Positions 35,610 to 42,949 of a stretch of 64,000 bases of DNA are shown one piece after another (within the stretch, counting starts at the first letter, position 1; each line of letters starts with the position of its first letter). The notes beneath the pieces were generated by a model. The model was not told the DNA's origin. It did no database searches and saw nothing but the letters and a program-made list of their open reading frames with translations. The position numbers were made by a program, and so were the translations under genes. This DNA is from Lentzea cavernae (GTDB lineage Bacteria; Actinomycetota; Actinomycetes; Mycobacteriales; Pseudonocardiaceae), in contig NZ_BNAR01000004.1 in the NCBI RefSeq assembly GCF_014653695.1, positions 264,643 to 328,642 of the forward strand, written 5' to 3'.

Positions 35610-36824
35610 CTACGCGGGGAGCTCCACGGGTCCGGCCAGGTGGCGGAGCTCGGCGTTGCACATCATGATCCGGCGCGTCGGTAGTTGGCGCAGGTAGTGG
35701 TCGACGTCGATGCCCAGCGCGAACACGTGCACCGGGACGCCCGAGGCGGTGCCCGACTCCACGATGTCGCGCAGGGCGGCCAGCACGGCCGGGTGGCGGG
35801 TCTGGTAGGTCGCCGCGACTCTGTGGTTGCCGCGGTCGGCGGCCAGGTAGAACTGGATGAGGTCCTTGGTGCCCACGAACAGTTCGCTGGCACCGGCCGC
35901 GCAGAACTCGGCCGCGGAGTGCACGGCTGCCGGAGTCTCGACGAAGACGCCCAGCGGGGTGTCGTCGGTCAGGCTCAGGTGGTCGCGCAGGCGGAGGAAC
36001 TCGTTGCTGTCGTTGATGAACGGCACGGCGAAGCTGACGCGGGCGGCGTCGGCGCCGAAATTGTCGGCCACGTGGGCGCGCAGTGCGTGGAACGCGGCCG
36101 GGTAGTTGCGTTCCGCCAGCAGCCACCGGGCGCCGTGCAGGCCCATTTCGGGGTTGGGCTCGTTGTCGACCTCGATGCCGGTGGTCATGCGGGCGGCGTC
36201 GTCGGAGCGGAGGTCGAGCAGTCTCATCACGAGCCGTTGGCCCGGAAGGAGTTCCTTCACCATCGCGTGCAGTTCCGCGGCCACGGCCTTGCCGTAGCGC
36301 TCGGCTTCGTGCGGGCCGGCGCGGAGGGCGTCGATGGGGCTCAGGCCCGCGCTGAGGCAGAGGAACTCCTCGCGGATGAAGTAGCTCGCCACGTGGGGCG
36401 TCAGGTCGTTGGTGGTCCGGATGTCCGTGGCGTCGGCGATCACCACGCAGATCGACTCGACGTCGTCGATGCCGGACGCGGTGGGTTCTGGCCGTTGCGG
36501 CACGTGTCCGGTGGTGCCGTGGATGATCGAGCCCCGGTCGAGGCGGATGGTGATGTCGCCGGCCAGCGCGTCCAGGTCGTCCGGGTCCACGCGCAGGACG
36601 GGGATGCCGCGGGAGCGGCAGAGCGACTGCATGTGGCCGGTGCGGCCACCTCGTGCGCAGATCACGGCGGAGGAGGCCATGATGGCTTCGTAGAGGTCCG
36701 GGCGCAGCTCGCCGGTCAGCAGAACGGTGCCGTCGACGGGTTTCCCGGTGCGGTTGCACGTGCCGCGGAAGATCTTCGGGTGTCCGCCGACCAGCACGTC
36801 CGCTCGTGTTTCGCGAAAGTTCAC
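35610..36824 (-). CDS. Degenerate PEP-utilizing enzyme-like protein (swivelling + barrel domains)
   Basis: A 404-residue protein starting at GTG 36824 behind AAGGA. It resembles the swivelling phospho-His domain plus PEP-binding barrel of PTS enzyme I/PEP synthase, without an ATP-grasp or HPr-binding domain. The swivelling domain keeps ICARGGRTGH (compare the enzyme I phospho-His motif), and the barrel keeps VETPAA and GTKDLIQFYLAADRGN. By eye, the usual Asn of GTNDL is Lys, one PEP-binding Arg is His, and the catalytic Cys loop (MCGE in enzyme I) reads VFAL. Loss of Cys and PEP ligands argues against ordinary phosphotransfer. It is the last gene of the five-gene operon from 41172. Confidence 0.75.
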   Translation of the reverse strand: MNFRETRADVLVGGHPKIFRGTCNRTGKPVDGTVLLTGELRPDLYEAIMASSAVICARGGRTGHMQSLCRSRGIPVLRVDPDDLDALAGDITIRLDRGSIIHGTTGHVPQRPEPTASGIDDVESICVVIADATDIRTTNDLTPHVASYFIREEFLCLSAGLSPIDALRAGPHEAERYGKAVAAELHAMVKELLPGQRLVMRLLDLRSDDAARMTTGIEVDNEPNPEMGLHGARWLLAERNYPAAFHALRAHVADNFGADAARVSFAVPFINDSNEFLRLRDHLSLTDDTPLGVFVETPAAVHSAAEFCAAGASELFVGTKDLIQFYLAADRGNHRVAATYQTRHPAVLAALRDIVESGTASGVPVHVFALGIDVDHYLRQLPTRRIMMCNAELRHLAGPVELPA

Positions 36825-36957
36825 AGGCGTCCTTCCACCAGTCCCCGACCGAAGCACCTCGGCCGACGGCGTGTCGACCGGACGGTCCAGGTTGATCTGA
36901 GGATGGCAGTCGCCGAACCGGCCCTGCATCTTCCGGAATGCTTGGTGCTCCGCCGCT

Positions 36958-38802
36958 TCAGCCGGTCTGCTCGTCGAGTCCCAGCAGGGAGCGGAGGTCT
37001 CTCGGCGTCACCGAGAGGTCGTTGAGCTTCGTCGTGGCGGCCTCGTTCGCGGCGAACCGCAGTGCGTCGGCGGCCGGGGGGACCTGGCCGTCGCGGGCCA
37101 GGGCGTCGCGCACGGCCGCGATGCTCTTGTCGAGCCGGGCCGCCAGTTCCTCGCGGTCGCGCCGTCTTCGTGCGGCCATCCTGTGCGCGTCGAGCGAGAC
37201 CGCGCTCTCGAACGCTTCGCGTGCCTCGAAGTTCGCCGTCACGTCGACGGGCTGGTCGTCGTAGCGGGATTCGAGGCGGCGCAGCACGTTCGCGGCGACG
37301 CCGACCGAGTGGTTCTTGATCGCGGCGAGGTTGAACGCGAACGCGCCGATGCGGCCGTGCCGGACGATCTCGTCGCCCTCCCGGGGACCGCCGACGACGG
37401 AGATCGGGCCGGACGGGACACCGGCGGGGCCGAGCAGGACGCCGCACTCGTCGACCTCCACACCGCGACCGGTGCGCTGGTGCCGCACGGCGAGGTCGTT
37501 GTCCAGGAGGTTCGTCCAGAGCGCGGAACCGGCCCGCTCGTAGTCCGGCTCCCGGCCGAAGTTCGAGATCACCAGGTCGGCCTCGATCGTCCTCGTCGAG
37601 TCCGGTGTGGACACCGTCAGCACCAGCGTGCCGTTCCCCGTGTCCTCGACCTCGCTCACCTTCCCGGTCGTGACGGTGATCTGCCCGTCCCCGGCCATCG
37701 CCGCGTCGACCACCTCGGTCGTGTACGCGACGGCGCTCACCCTCAGGGTGGCGAGCACACTGCCGTAGCCGTCGAGGAGCGTGCGCAGATCGGCCGTCGG
37801 AACGCATTTCAGGAGTTCGGGCAGGTGCGGCTCCCACGACTTGGCGACCCGTTCGGTCACCACCGCCGGCGCCACGTCGGGGTGTTCCTCGGTGACGACC
37901 GCGCAGGCCCGTTCCCACTCGTCCTTGACGTGCTGCACGAGTTGGTCGGGTCCCTGGTAGTCGCCTCGCAGCCGCGGAGGAGGCAGGTCGAGGACCTGGT
38001 GGCGGTGGTCCGGCGGGTAGGTGCGGATCGTGAGGCCGGACCGCGAGATCATGTGGATCTTCCCGGTGTGGCCGCGGCGCAGCAGCAGCGCCGCCGAGTC
38101 GTACCCGGTGAGCAGCGTGCCGATGATCGCGACGACCGCGTCGCGCCGCACGCCGAGCACGCGTTCGACACCGGCCGCGGAGTAGGGCTGCCGGACGAAC
38201 GACGGGTGGTCCTGCACCTCGGGCGCGAACGGGAGCGCCCGCTGCTCCAGCCCCGTCGCGATGACGAGGTGGTCGGCCCGGATCACCACCGGGGAGGACA
38301 CGGCGTCGCCGAGTGCCTTCGGCAGCGCGAAGTTCTCCACCACGACGCGCACGTCGTCCGCGCCGGCCGTCACGTCGACGACCTCGCCGTCGACCTCCAC
38401 GAGCGTCACGCCCTCCGCGGCCTCGCGTGCGGCTTCGGCGAGGCGGTCGGCCAGGTAGTCGGCGTAGATCCGGCGCGGCGCGGGCCCGGACTCGGTGAAC
38501 GCGACGTCGCGCCACTCCGGTGGCCAGCCGGTCCGGTCGGCACCGGTGTTGGCCCACGCCACGAAGTCGTCGACGTCCTCGCGGAACATCGACATGCGTC
38601 CGGCCTGGATGTTGAACACGTGGTGCCAGGGGTTGCCCGCGGGGTGGTAGGCCACCCCGGCGCTGCGGTGCTCCGGGTGCCGCTCGACCAGCACGACCTG
38701 CAGGGGTTCCCCGGCGAACCGGAGGAGCCGGACGGCGGTGGCGGTGCCGCCGAGTCCCGCTCCGACGATCACCACCCGCCGAGATCGATCGGAGAATCCC
38801 AC
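36958..38802 (-). CDS. FAD/NAD(P)-binding protein (NAD_binding_9 type)
   Basis: A 614-residue flavoprotein-like enzyme. The Rossmann motif VVIVGAGLGGTATAVRLLRF is near the N-terminus and a second GxG strand (AIIGTLLTGYDSAALLLRRG) lies about residues 235-255. VAYHPAGNPWHHVFNIQAGR and LVIATGLEQRALPF are characteristic of the family. Members are mostly uncharacterised; some act in siderophore or secondary metabolism. GTG 38802 is preferred since AGGAG lies upstream of it; GTG 38814 would overlap that site. It is in one operon with the methionine-synthase-like gene (97 bases upstream) and the PEP-enzyme-like gene. Confidence 0.85.
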   Translation of the reverse strand: MGFSDRSRRVVIVGAGLGGTATAVRLLRFAGEPLQVVLVERHPEHRSAGVAYHPAGNPWHHVFNIQAGRMSMFREDVDDFVAWANTGADRTGWPPEWRDVAFTESGPAPRRIYADYLADRLAEAAREAAEGVTLVEVDGEVVDVTAGADDVRVVVENFALPKALGDAVSSPVVIRADHLVIATGLEQRALPFAPEVQDHPSFVRQPYSAAGVERVLGVRRDAVVAIIGTLLTGYDSAALLLRRGHTGKIHMISRSGLTIRTYPPDHRHQVLDLPPPRLRGDYQGPDQLVQHVKDEWERACAVVTEEHPDVAPAVVTERVAKSWEPHLPELLKCVPTADLRTLLDGYGSVLATLRVSAVAYTTEVVDAAMAGDGQITVTTGKVSEVEDTGNGTLVLTVSTPDSTRTIEADLVISNFGREPDYERAGSALWTNLLDNDLAVRHQRTGRGVEVDECGVLLGPAGVPSGPISVVGGPREGDEIVRHGRIGAFAFNLAAIKNHSVGVAANVLRRLESRYDDQPVDVTANFEAREAFESAVSLDAHRMAARRRRDREELAARLDKSIAAVRDALARDGQVPPAADALRFAANEAATTKLNDLSVTPRDLRSLLGLDEQTG

Positions 38803-38899
38803 CCTGCTCGTCACTCCTGTTCCCCCACCACGTGAAAACGCTCGTCCAAGAAAGCGGGCAAGTCCCCGCGCACGGGGGACCTGCCCTGCCGGTGCCGGC

Positions 38900-39964
38900 T
38901 CAGATGCCCAGTGCCTCCCTCGCCAGGGCGGTGCCCTGCACGCGAGCGGTGATCTTGGCGAACGCCGTGTCGCGGGAGGTCGAGGTGTCGTCGGCGAACG
39001 GCGAGAAGCCGCAGTCGTCGCACGTGCCCAGGCGGTCGGCCGGGATGTGCCTGGCCGCCTCGAGAACGCGGTCGCGCACCTCTTCCGGCGTCTCGACCCG
39101 CGGGTCGATCGGGTCGATCACGCCGACGAAGACCTGGGCGTCGGCCGGGGCGTGCTCGGCGATGATCCGCAGGACCCGCTCCCGGTCGGGCTCGCTAGCC
39201 AGCTGGAGGTAGAAGCGGCCGGCGTGCAGGGAGAAGAGGTCCGGCAGGAGCTCCGCGTAGTCGATGTCGAGGCTGTGGGTCGAGTCCTGGTCGCCACCGG
39301 GGCAGGTGTGGACACCGATGCGCCGGCGCTCCTCGGCGGAGAAGCGGTCCAGGACCTCGTTGTTGAGCTCCACGAAGCTGCGCAGCAGGCCGCGGCTCGG
39401 GTCGAGCTTGAGCGACAGCCTGCCCTCGGTGAAGTCCAGCTGCACCGAGGAGGCGCCGGCGTCGAGGCAGCGGCGGATGTCGGCCTCGCTCTGGTCGGCG
39501 AGGTCGGCGAGGAACTCGTCGCGCGAGTACCCGGCGATCTCGTCGGCCGGGTAGAGCAGGCTCAGCGCGGAAGGGGCGATCACCGCCTGCTTGACCGGCA
39601 GGTCGGTGTGCTGCGAGACACCGCGGAAGTACTTCTCCGCGAAGGAGGCGTAGCGGAACGGGCCTTCGGTCAGGCGCGGCAGCTGACGGCTGTGACCGTC
39701 GGCGAACGGGATCACCGCGCCGTCACCGGCCAGCGACGTGGCACCGTCGAGCGGGTAGGTGGCGAAGCTCGACTTCGCCTGCTCGCCGTCGGTGACCACG
39801 GGTGAGCCGGTGGCCTCGAAACGGCTTATGGTGTCGGCGATCGCCTTCTGCGTCAACGCGTCGAGCTCGGCCTGGCCGATCCGGCCGGACGCGAACGCGG
39901 ACAGTCCCTCGACCAGTTCGGGGGAACGAGGAATGCTGCCGATCGGCTCGGTTGGAATGAGCAA
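38900..39964 (-). CDS. Cobalamin-independent methionine-synthase-like methyltransferase
   Basis: A 354-residue protein similar to the catalytic (C-terminal) barrel of MetE and to related thiol-alkylating UROD/MetE-like zinc enzymes. TTG 39964 is the start: AAGGGG lies five bases upstream and it gives the family opening LLIPTEPIGSIPRSPEL. Zinc ligands appear in HTCPGGDQ (His and Cys) and in DDCGFSPF (Cys). The N-terminal MetE half is absent. It could methylate homocysteine or another thiol, or transfer an alkyl group in the pathway of this operon. It is the third gene of a leftward operon. Confidence 0.88.
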   Translation of the reverse strand: MLIPTEPIGSIPRSPELVEGLSAFASGRIGQAELDALTQKAIADTISRFEATGSPVVTDGEQAKSSFATYPLDGATSLAGDGAVIPFADGHSRQLPRLTEGPFRYASFAEKYFRGVSQHTDLPVKQAVIAPSALSLLYPADEIAGYSRDEFLADLADQSEADIRRCLDAGASSVQLDFTEGRLSLKLDPSRGLLRSFVELNNEVLDRFSAEERRRIGVHTCPGGDQDSTHSLDIDYAELLPDLFSLHAGRFYLQLASEPDRERVLRIIAEHAPADAQVFVGVIDPIDPRVETPEEVRDRVLEAARHIPADRLGTCDDCGFSPFADDTSTSRDTAFAKITARVQGTALAREALGI

Positions 39965-40091
39965 GACAACCCCTTGGAGCGTGGTGCGAGACAAACCGGA
40001 AAATTCGCCCGAAAGCTAGCAGCGCGATCATGGGAAAACATCGGCGCGCGATGCTCTCCACCCGTGTGGTGGATCAAACTGCCGGTTGCCG

Positions 40092-40616
40092 CTACAGCCG
40101 GCCACCCGCTGCCGCCACCATCGCGGTGAACGCCACCACCGACAGGGCGAGAATTCCCGCCGCCACGCGCACCAGGACGAGGCCCGCGCGGGACCTCGGC
40201 ACGCAGAACGTCAGCCAGGACACCGCGGTCAGCGCCGCCATGAACGCTCCGGCCTGGTCGGCCGGAGCACGCAGCACCGCCGTCGCGAACGCGGCGGCCA
40301 CGAGCCACGGCGCCACGGCCACCACCCGCACGACCAGGTGCGGAGCACGCCACCAGATCGCGAACGGGACGATGCCCGCGGCGAGCAGGAGCACGATCGC
40401 CTGTGGTGGCAGCGCGATCGACGGGTGGAGCAGCATCGCCACCAGGAACGTCGTGGTCGACGCGCCCGTCACCAGCAGCGCGTCGACCCGGCGCGGCGGT
40501 GGCGTCACGATCCGCATGAGCGCGAACCCCGCCACCGCCGGCGCCGAGAGGTAGCCGACCAGGTAGAGCAGCACCGGCCCGAACAGCACCGGCACGGTCG
40601 AGCCGTGGTCGTGCAC
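40092..40616 (-). CDS. Polytopic membrane protein, unknown family
   Basis: A 174-residue hydrophobic protein with about five membrane helices; it begins GTG 40616 one base after the stop of the upstream gene. The first helix segment is STVPVLFGPVLLYLVGYLS, and later segments include LLVTGASTTTFLVAMLLHP and AIVLLLAAGIVPFAIWW. There are few charged residues and no catalytic motif. Tight spacing with the His-rich membrane gene suggests the two products form a complex. A larger frame reaching 40793 is rejected because its N-terminus is an out-of-frame shadow of the upstream gene. Confidence 0.75.
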   Translation of the reverse strand: MHDHGSTVPVLFGPVLLYLVGYLSAPAVAGFALMRIVTPPPRRVDALLVTGASTTTFLVAMLLHPSIALPPQAIVLLLAAGIVPFAIWWRAPHLVVRVVAVAPWLVAAAFATAVLRAPADQAGAFMAALTAVSWLTFCVPRSRAGLVLVRVAAGILALSVVAFTAMVAAAGGRL

Positions 40617-40617
40617 T

Positions 40618-41172
40618 TCAGGCCGCCGCGCCGACCGCGCAGGTGCAGCGCATCTCGGCCCTGTCCTGCGGCGAGGGGCGCATGTGGAAGTACATGGCGA
40701 CCACCATCGGCACGAACACGATCGCGTTGTAGAACAGGTGCAGCTCCACCCGCGGCAGCACCAGCTGCAGAATGCTGACCGGCACCGGACCACCGAGCAG
40801 GTTTCGCCCGGTCAACGCCTGGATCAGCAACAGCAAATGCTCGAAGTGGTGCCAGAACTGGATCCACAGAGCGATTTTCCACCATTTCTTCGCCCGGCCG
40901 GTGAATCCCGGCGCCAGTGCGAAGAATCCAATCATCATGATGACCGCGTAGCCGTAGTGCATCCATTCGGACGTCACCAGCCACGGGATCCACAGGCCGA
41001 GCACGCCGCCCGCCTGGGGACGTGGCCAGCCCAGCACGAACACCTGGATCGCCTGCACGATGTGCTCGGCCCAGTGCGCGATCACCACGAACGCGAAGAG
41101 GTTGAGCGCGACACGGTGCCATCGGTCGTTGAGTGAGCCGGGCGCCGACCGCGCCCCGGCATGAGTTGTCAT
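40618..41172 (-). CDS. Histidine-cluster membrane protein, possible metalloprotein
   Basis: A 184-residue protein with four or five membrane helices, GGAG eight bases upstream of the ATG. His residues lie in or near helices in regular groups: VIAHWAEHIVQ, EWMHYGYA, FWHHFEHLLL and VELHLFYNAI. Such an arrangement recalls membrane metal or heme sites, and I recall unannotated actinobacterial homologues with the same His pattern. A fatty-acid-hydroxylase-like di-iron site is an alternative, but the exact HxxHH spacing is absent. It is the first gene of the operon running to 35610, divergent from the flavin monooxygenase at 41354. Confidence 0.78.
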   Translation of the reverse strand: MTTHAGARSAPGSLNDRWHRVALNLFAFVVIAHWAEHIVQAIQVFVLGWPRPQAGGVLGLWIPWLVTSEWMHYGYAVIMMIGFFALAPGFTGRAKKWWKIALWIQFWHHFEHLLLLIQALTGRNLLGGPVPVSILQLVLPRVELHLFYNAIVFVPMVVAMYFHMRPSPQDRAEMRCTCAVGAAA

Positions 41173-41353
41173 CTGGCGGCTCCATCCGGGGAGGCGACGA
41201 GCGAGCCGGACATTACTGGGCGATCAGCGAGGTTCCTTCTTCCAGATTGCGCAGGTTGTGCATCCAATTCTGCAATTCGAGAGAAGCGCTCCGGCACGGC
41301 CCGCTGCCAGGATCGGTGAGCGGGACATCCACACACACTTTCCGGAGGACAGG

Positions 41354-42526
41354 TTGAACTCCCAGTCGCGCACGGAATTCGTGCAGAACGCCTCGAAACT
41401 CGTTCCGCTGCTGCAGTCGCACGCGTTGTGGCACGAGGAGAACCGCCGCCTCCACGACGACGTCGTCGACGCCCTGACCGAGGCCGGCGCCTACCGGATG
41501 CGGGTGCCCACCCGCTACGGCGGTCTGGAGACCGACGCCGGCACGACGTTCGAGACGATCAGCCAGCTCGCGCTCGGCGACGGGTCGGCCGCCTGGAACG
41601 TCGCGGTCAACGCGGTCAGCTGCTGGCTCGCCGGTCTCTTCCCGGACTCCGTGCAGGACGAGGTGTTCGCCGACCCGGACTCGCGGGTGTGCTCGGTGCT
41701 CAGCCCGACGGCGATGGCGACCCCGGTCGACGGCGGCGTGACGATCAAGGGCGGCTGGCAGTTCGTCAGCAACGCGCTGCACAGCAAGTGGCAGGTCGTG
41801 CTCGCGATGGGGCCGACGCCCGATGGCAGCAGCCTCTGGCCGTTGATGGCCGTCGTACCGATGTCGGACCTCGGGATCGTGGACGACTGGCACCCGTACG
41901 GGCTGCGCGGCACGGGCAGCGTCACGACCGTCGCGGAGGACGTGTTCGTCCCCGCGGAGCGCGTGCTGCCGCTGGTCCTGATCCTGCAGGGCCAGTACGC
42001 CTCGCAGGCCAACGCGGGCGCGCCGATGTTCCGCGCGCCGCTGATGGTCACGGGCTCGGCGACGTTCACCGGTGCGGCGATCGGCCTCGCCAACGCGGCC
42101 AAGGAGAACTTCTTCGACCGCCTGCCCAACCGCAAGATCACGTACACGAAGTACGAGAGCCAGCGCGAGGCCCCGATCACGCACCTGCAGGTCGCCGAGG
42201 CCGCCATGAAGATCGACGAGGCGACGTTCCAGGCCACCCGGCTCGCCGAGCACATCGACGCACGGCAGGCCGACGAGCCGTGGTCCGTGCACGAGCGTGC
42301 GCGCGCACGGGTCGCTCTCGGGCGCGTGTTCGACCTCTCGAAGCAGGCGGTGGAGGTGCTGGCCACCGCGAGTGGCGGTTCATCGCTCTACAACACCGTG
42401 CCCATCCAACGGATCCTGCGCGACGTCCAGGCGCTCAACATGCACGCGCTCATGCACCCCAACACCAACTACGAGCTGTACGGGCGAGTGCTCTGCGGCC
42501 TCGAACCGAACACGGACTACCTCTGA
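41354..42526 (+). CDS. Acyl-CoA-dehydrogenase-fold flavin-dependent monooxygenase (group D)
   Basis: A 390-residue protein of the HsaA/HpaB-type and nitrososynthase-type branch. Start TTG 41354 follows GGAGGA by four bases; a GTG at 41258 has no site. Landmarks are VPTRYGGLETDAG, DGSAAWNVAVNAVS, GLRGTGSVTTVAEDVFVP and IQRILRDVQALN near the end. It lacks the CoA-specific catalytic Glu region of true dehydrogenases. It probably hydroxylates an aromatic precursor with reduced flavin from a separate reductase. Because aminosugar genes are close, oxidation of an amino sugar to a nitroso/nitro sugar (as by KijD3 or DnmZ) is an alternative. It is first in an operon with the SgcJ-like gene. Confidence 0.85.
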   Translation: MNSQSRTEFVQNASKLVPLLQSHALWHEENRRLHDDVVDALTEAGAYRMRVPTRYGGLETDAGTTFETISQLALGDGSAAWNVAVNAVSCWLAGLFPDSVQDEVFADPDSRVCSVLSPTAMATPVDGGVTIKGGWQFVSNALHSKWQVVLAMGPTPDGSSLWPLMAVVPMSDLGIVDDWHPYGLRGTGSVTTVAEDVFVPAERVLPLVLILQGQYASQANAGAPMFRAPLMVTGSATFTGAAIGLANAAKENFFDRLPNRKITYTKYESQREAPITHLQVAEAAMKIDEATFQATRLAEHIDARQADEPWSVHERARARVALGRVFDLSKQAVEVLATASGGSSLYNTVPIQRILRDVQALNMHALMHPNTNYELYGRVLCGLEPNTDYL

Positions 42527-42547
42527 CCCAGCCGGAAAGGACACACG

Positions 42548-42949
42548 ATGTCGATCACCGAACTCGGTGCGGAGCAGATGCACGAGCTGCCCACCAAGAT
42601 GATCGAGACCTGGGCCACCAACGACGGCGCGGCGTTCAGCGAACTGTTCACCGAGGACGCCACGCTGATCCTGCCGAACGACATCTTCCTGCGCGGCCGT
42701 GACGGCATCCGCGGGTTCATGACGCAGGCGTTCGCCGGCCCGTACCAGGGCACCCGCGTGTTCGGCGAGCCGCTCGACGCGCGCTACCTCGGCGAGGAGG
42801 CCGCCGTGATCGTCACGCAGGGTGGTGTGCTCGCACCCGGCGACACGGCGGTCGCGCCGGAACGCGCGATCAGGGCGACCTGGGTGCTGGCCAGGCAGGA
42901 CGGCCGATGGCTGATCGCGGCTTACCAGAACACGCCCATCGGCGCCTGA
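42548..42949 (+). CDS. SgcJ/EcaC-family protein (SnoaL-like fold)
   Basis: A 133-residue protein of the NTF2/SnoaL-like cone fold. The conserved pattern is MIETWATNDGAAFSELFTED followed by DIFLRGRDGIRGFM, RATWVLARQDGRWLIAAYQN and a short tail. The family is named for SgcJ of the C-1027 enediyne cluster and EcaC; its role is unknown, though the fold is common in polyketide cyclases and small-molecule binders. It lies 21 bases after the flavin monooxygenase, overlapping the LuxR gene by 43 bases if that starts at 42907. Presence beside an oxygenase and deoxysugar genes is notable. Confidence 0.88.
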   Translation: MSITELGAEQMHELPTKMIETWATNDGAAFSELFTEDATLILPNDIFLRGRDGIRGFMTQAFAGPYQGTRVFGEPLDARYLGEEAAVIVTQGGVLAPGDTAVAPERAIRATWVLARQDGRWLIAAYQNTPIGA

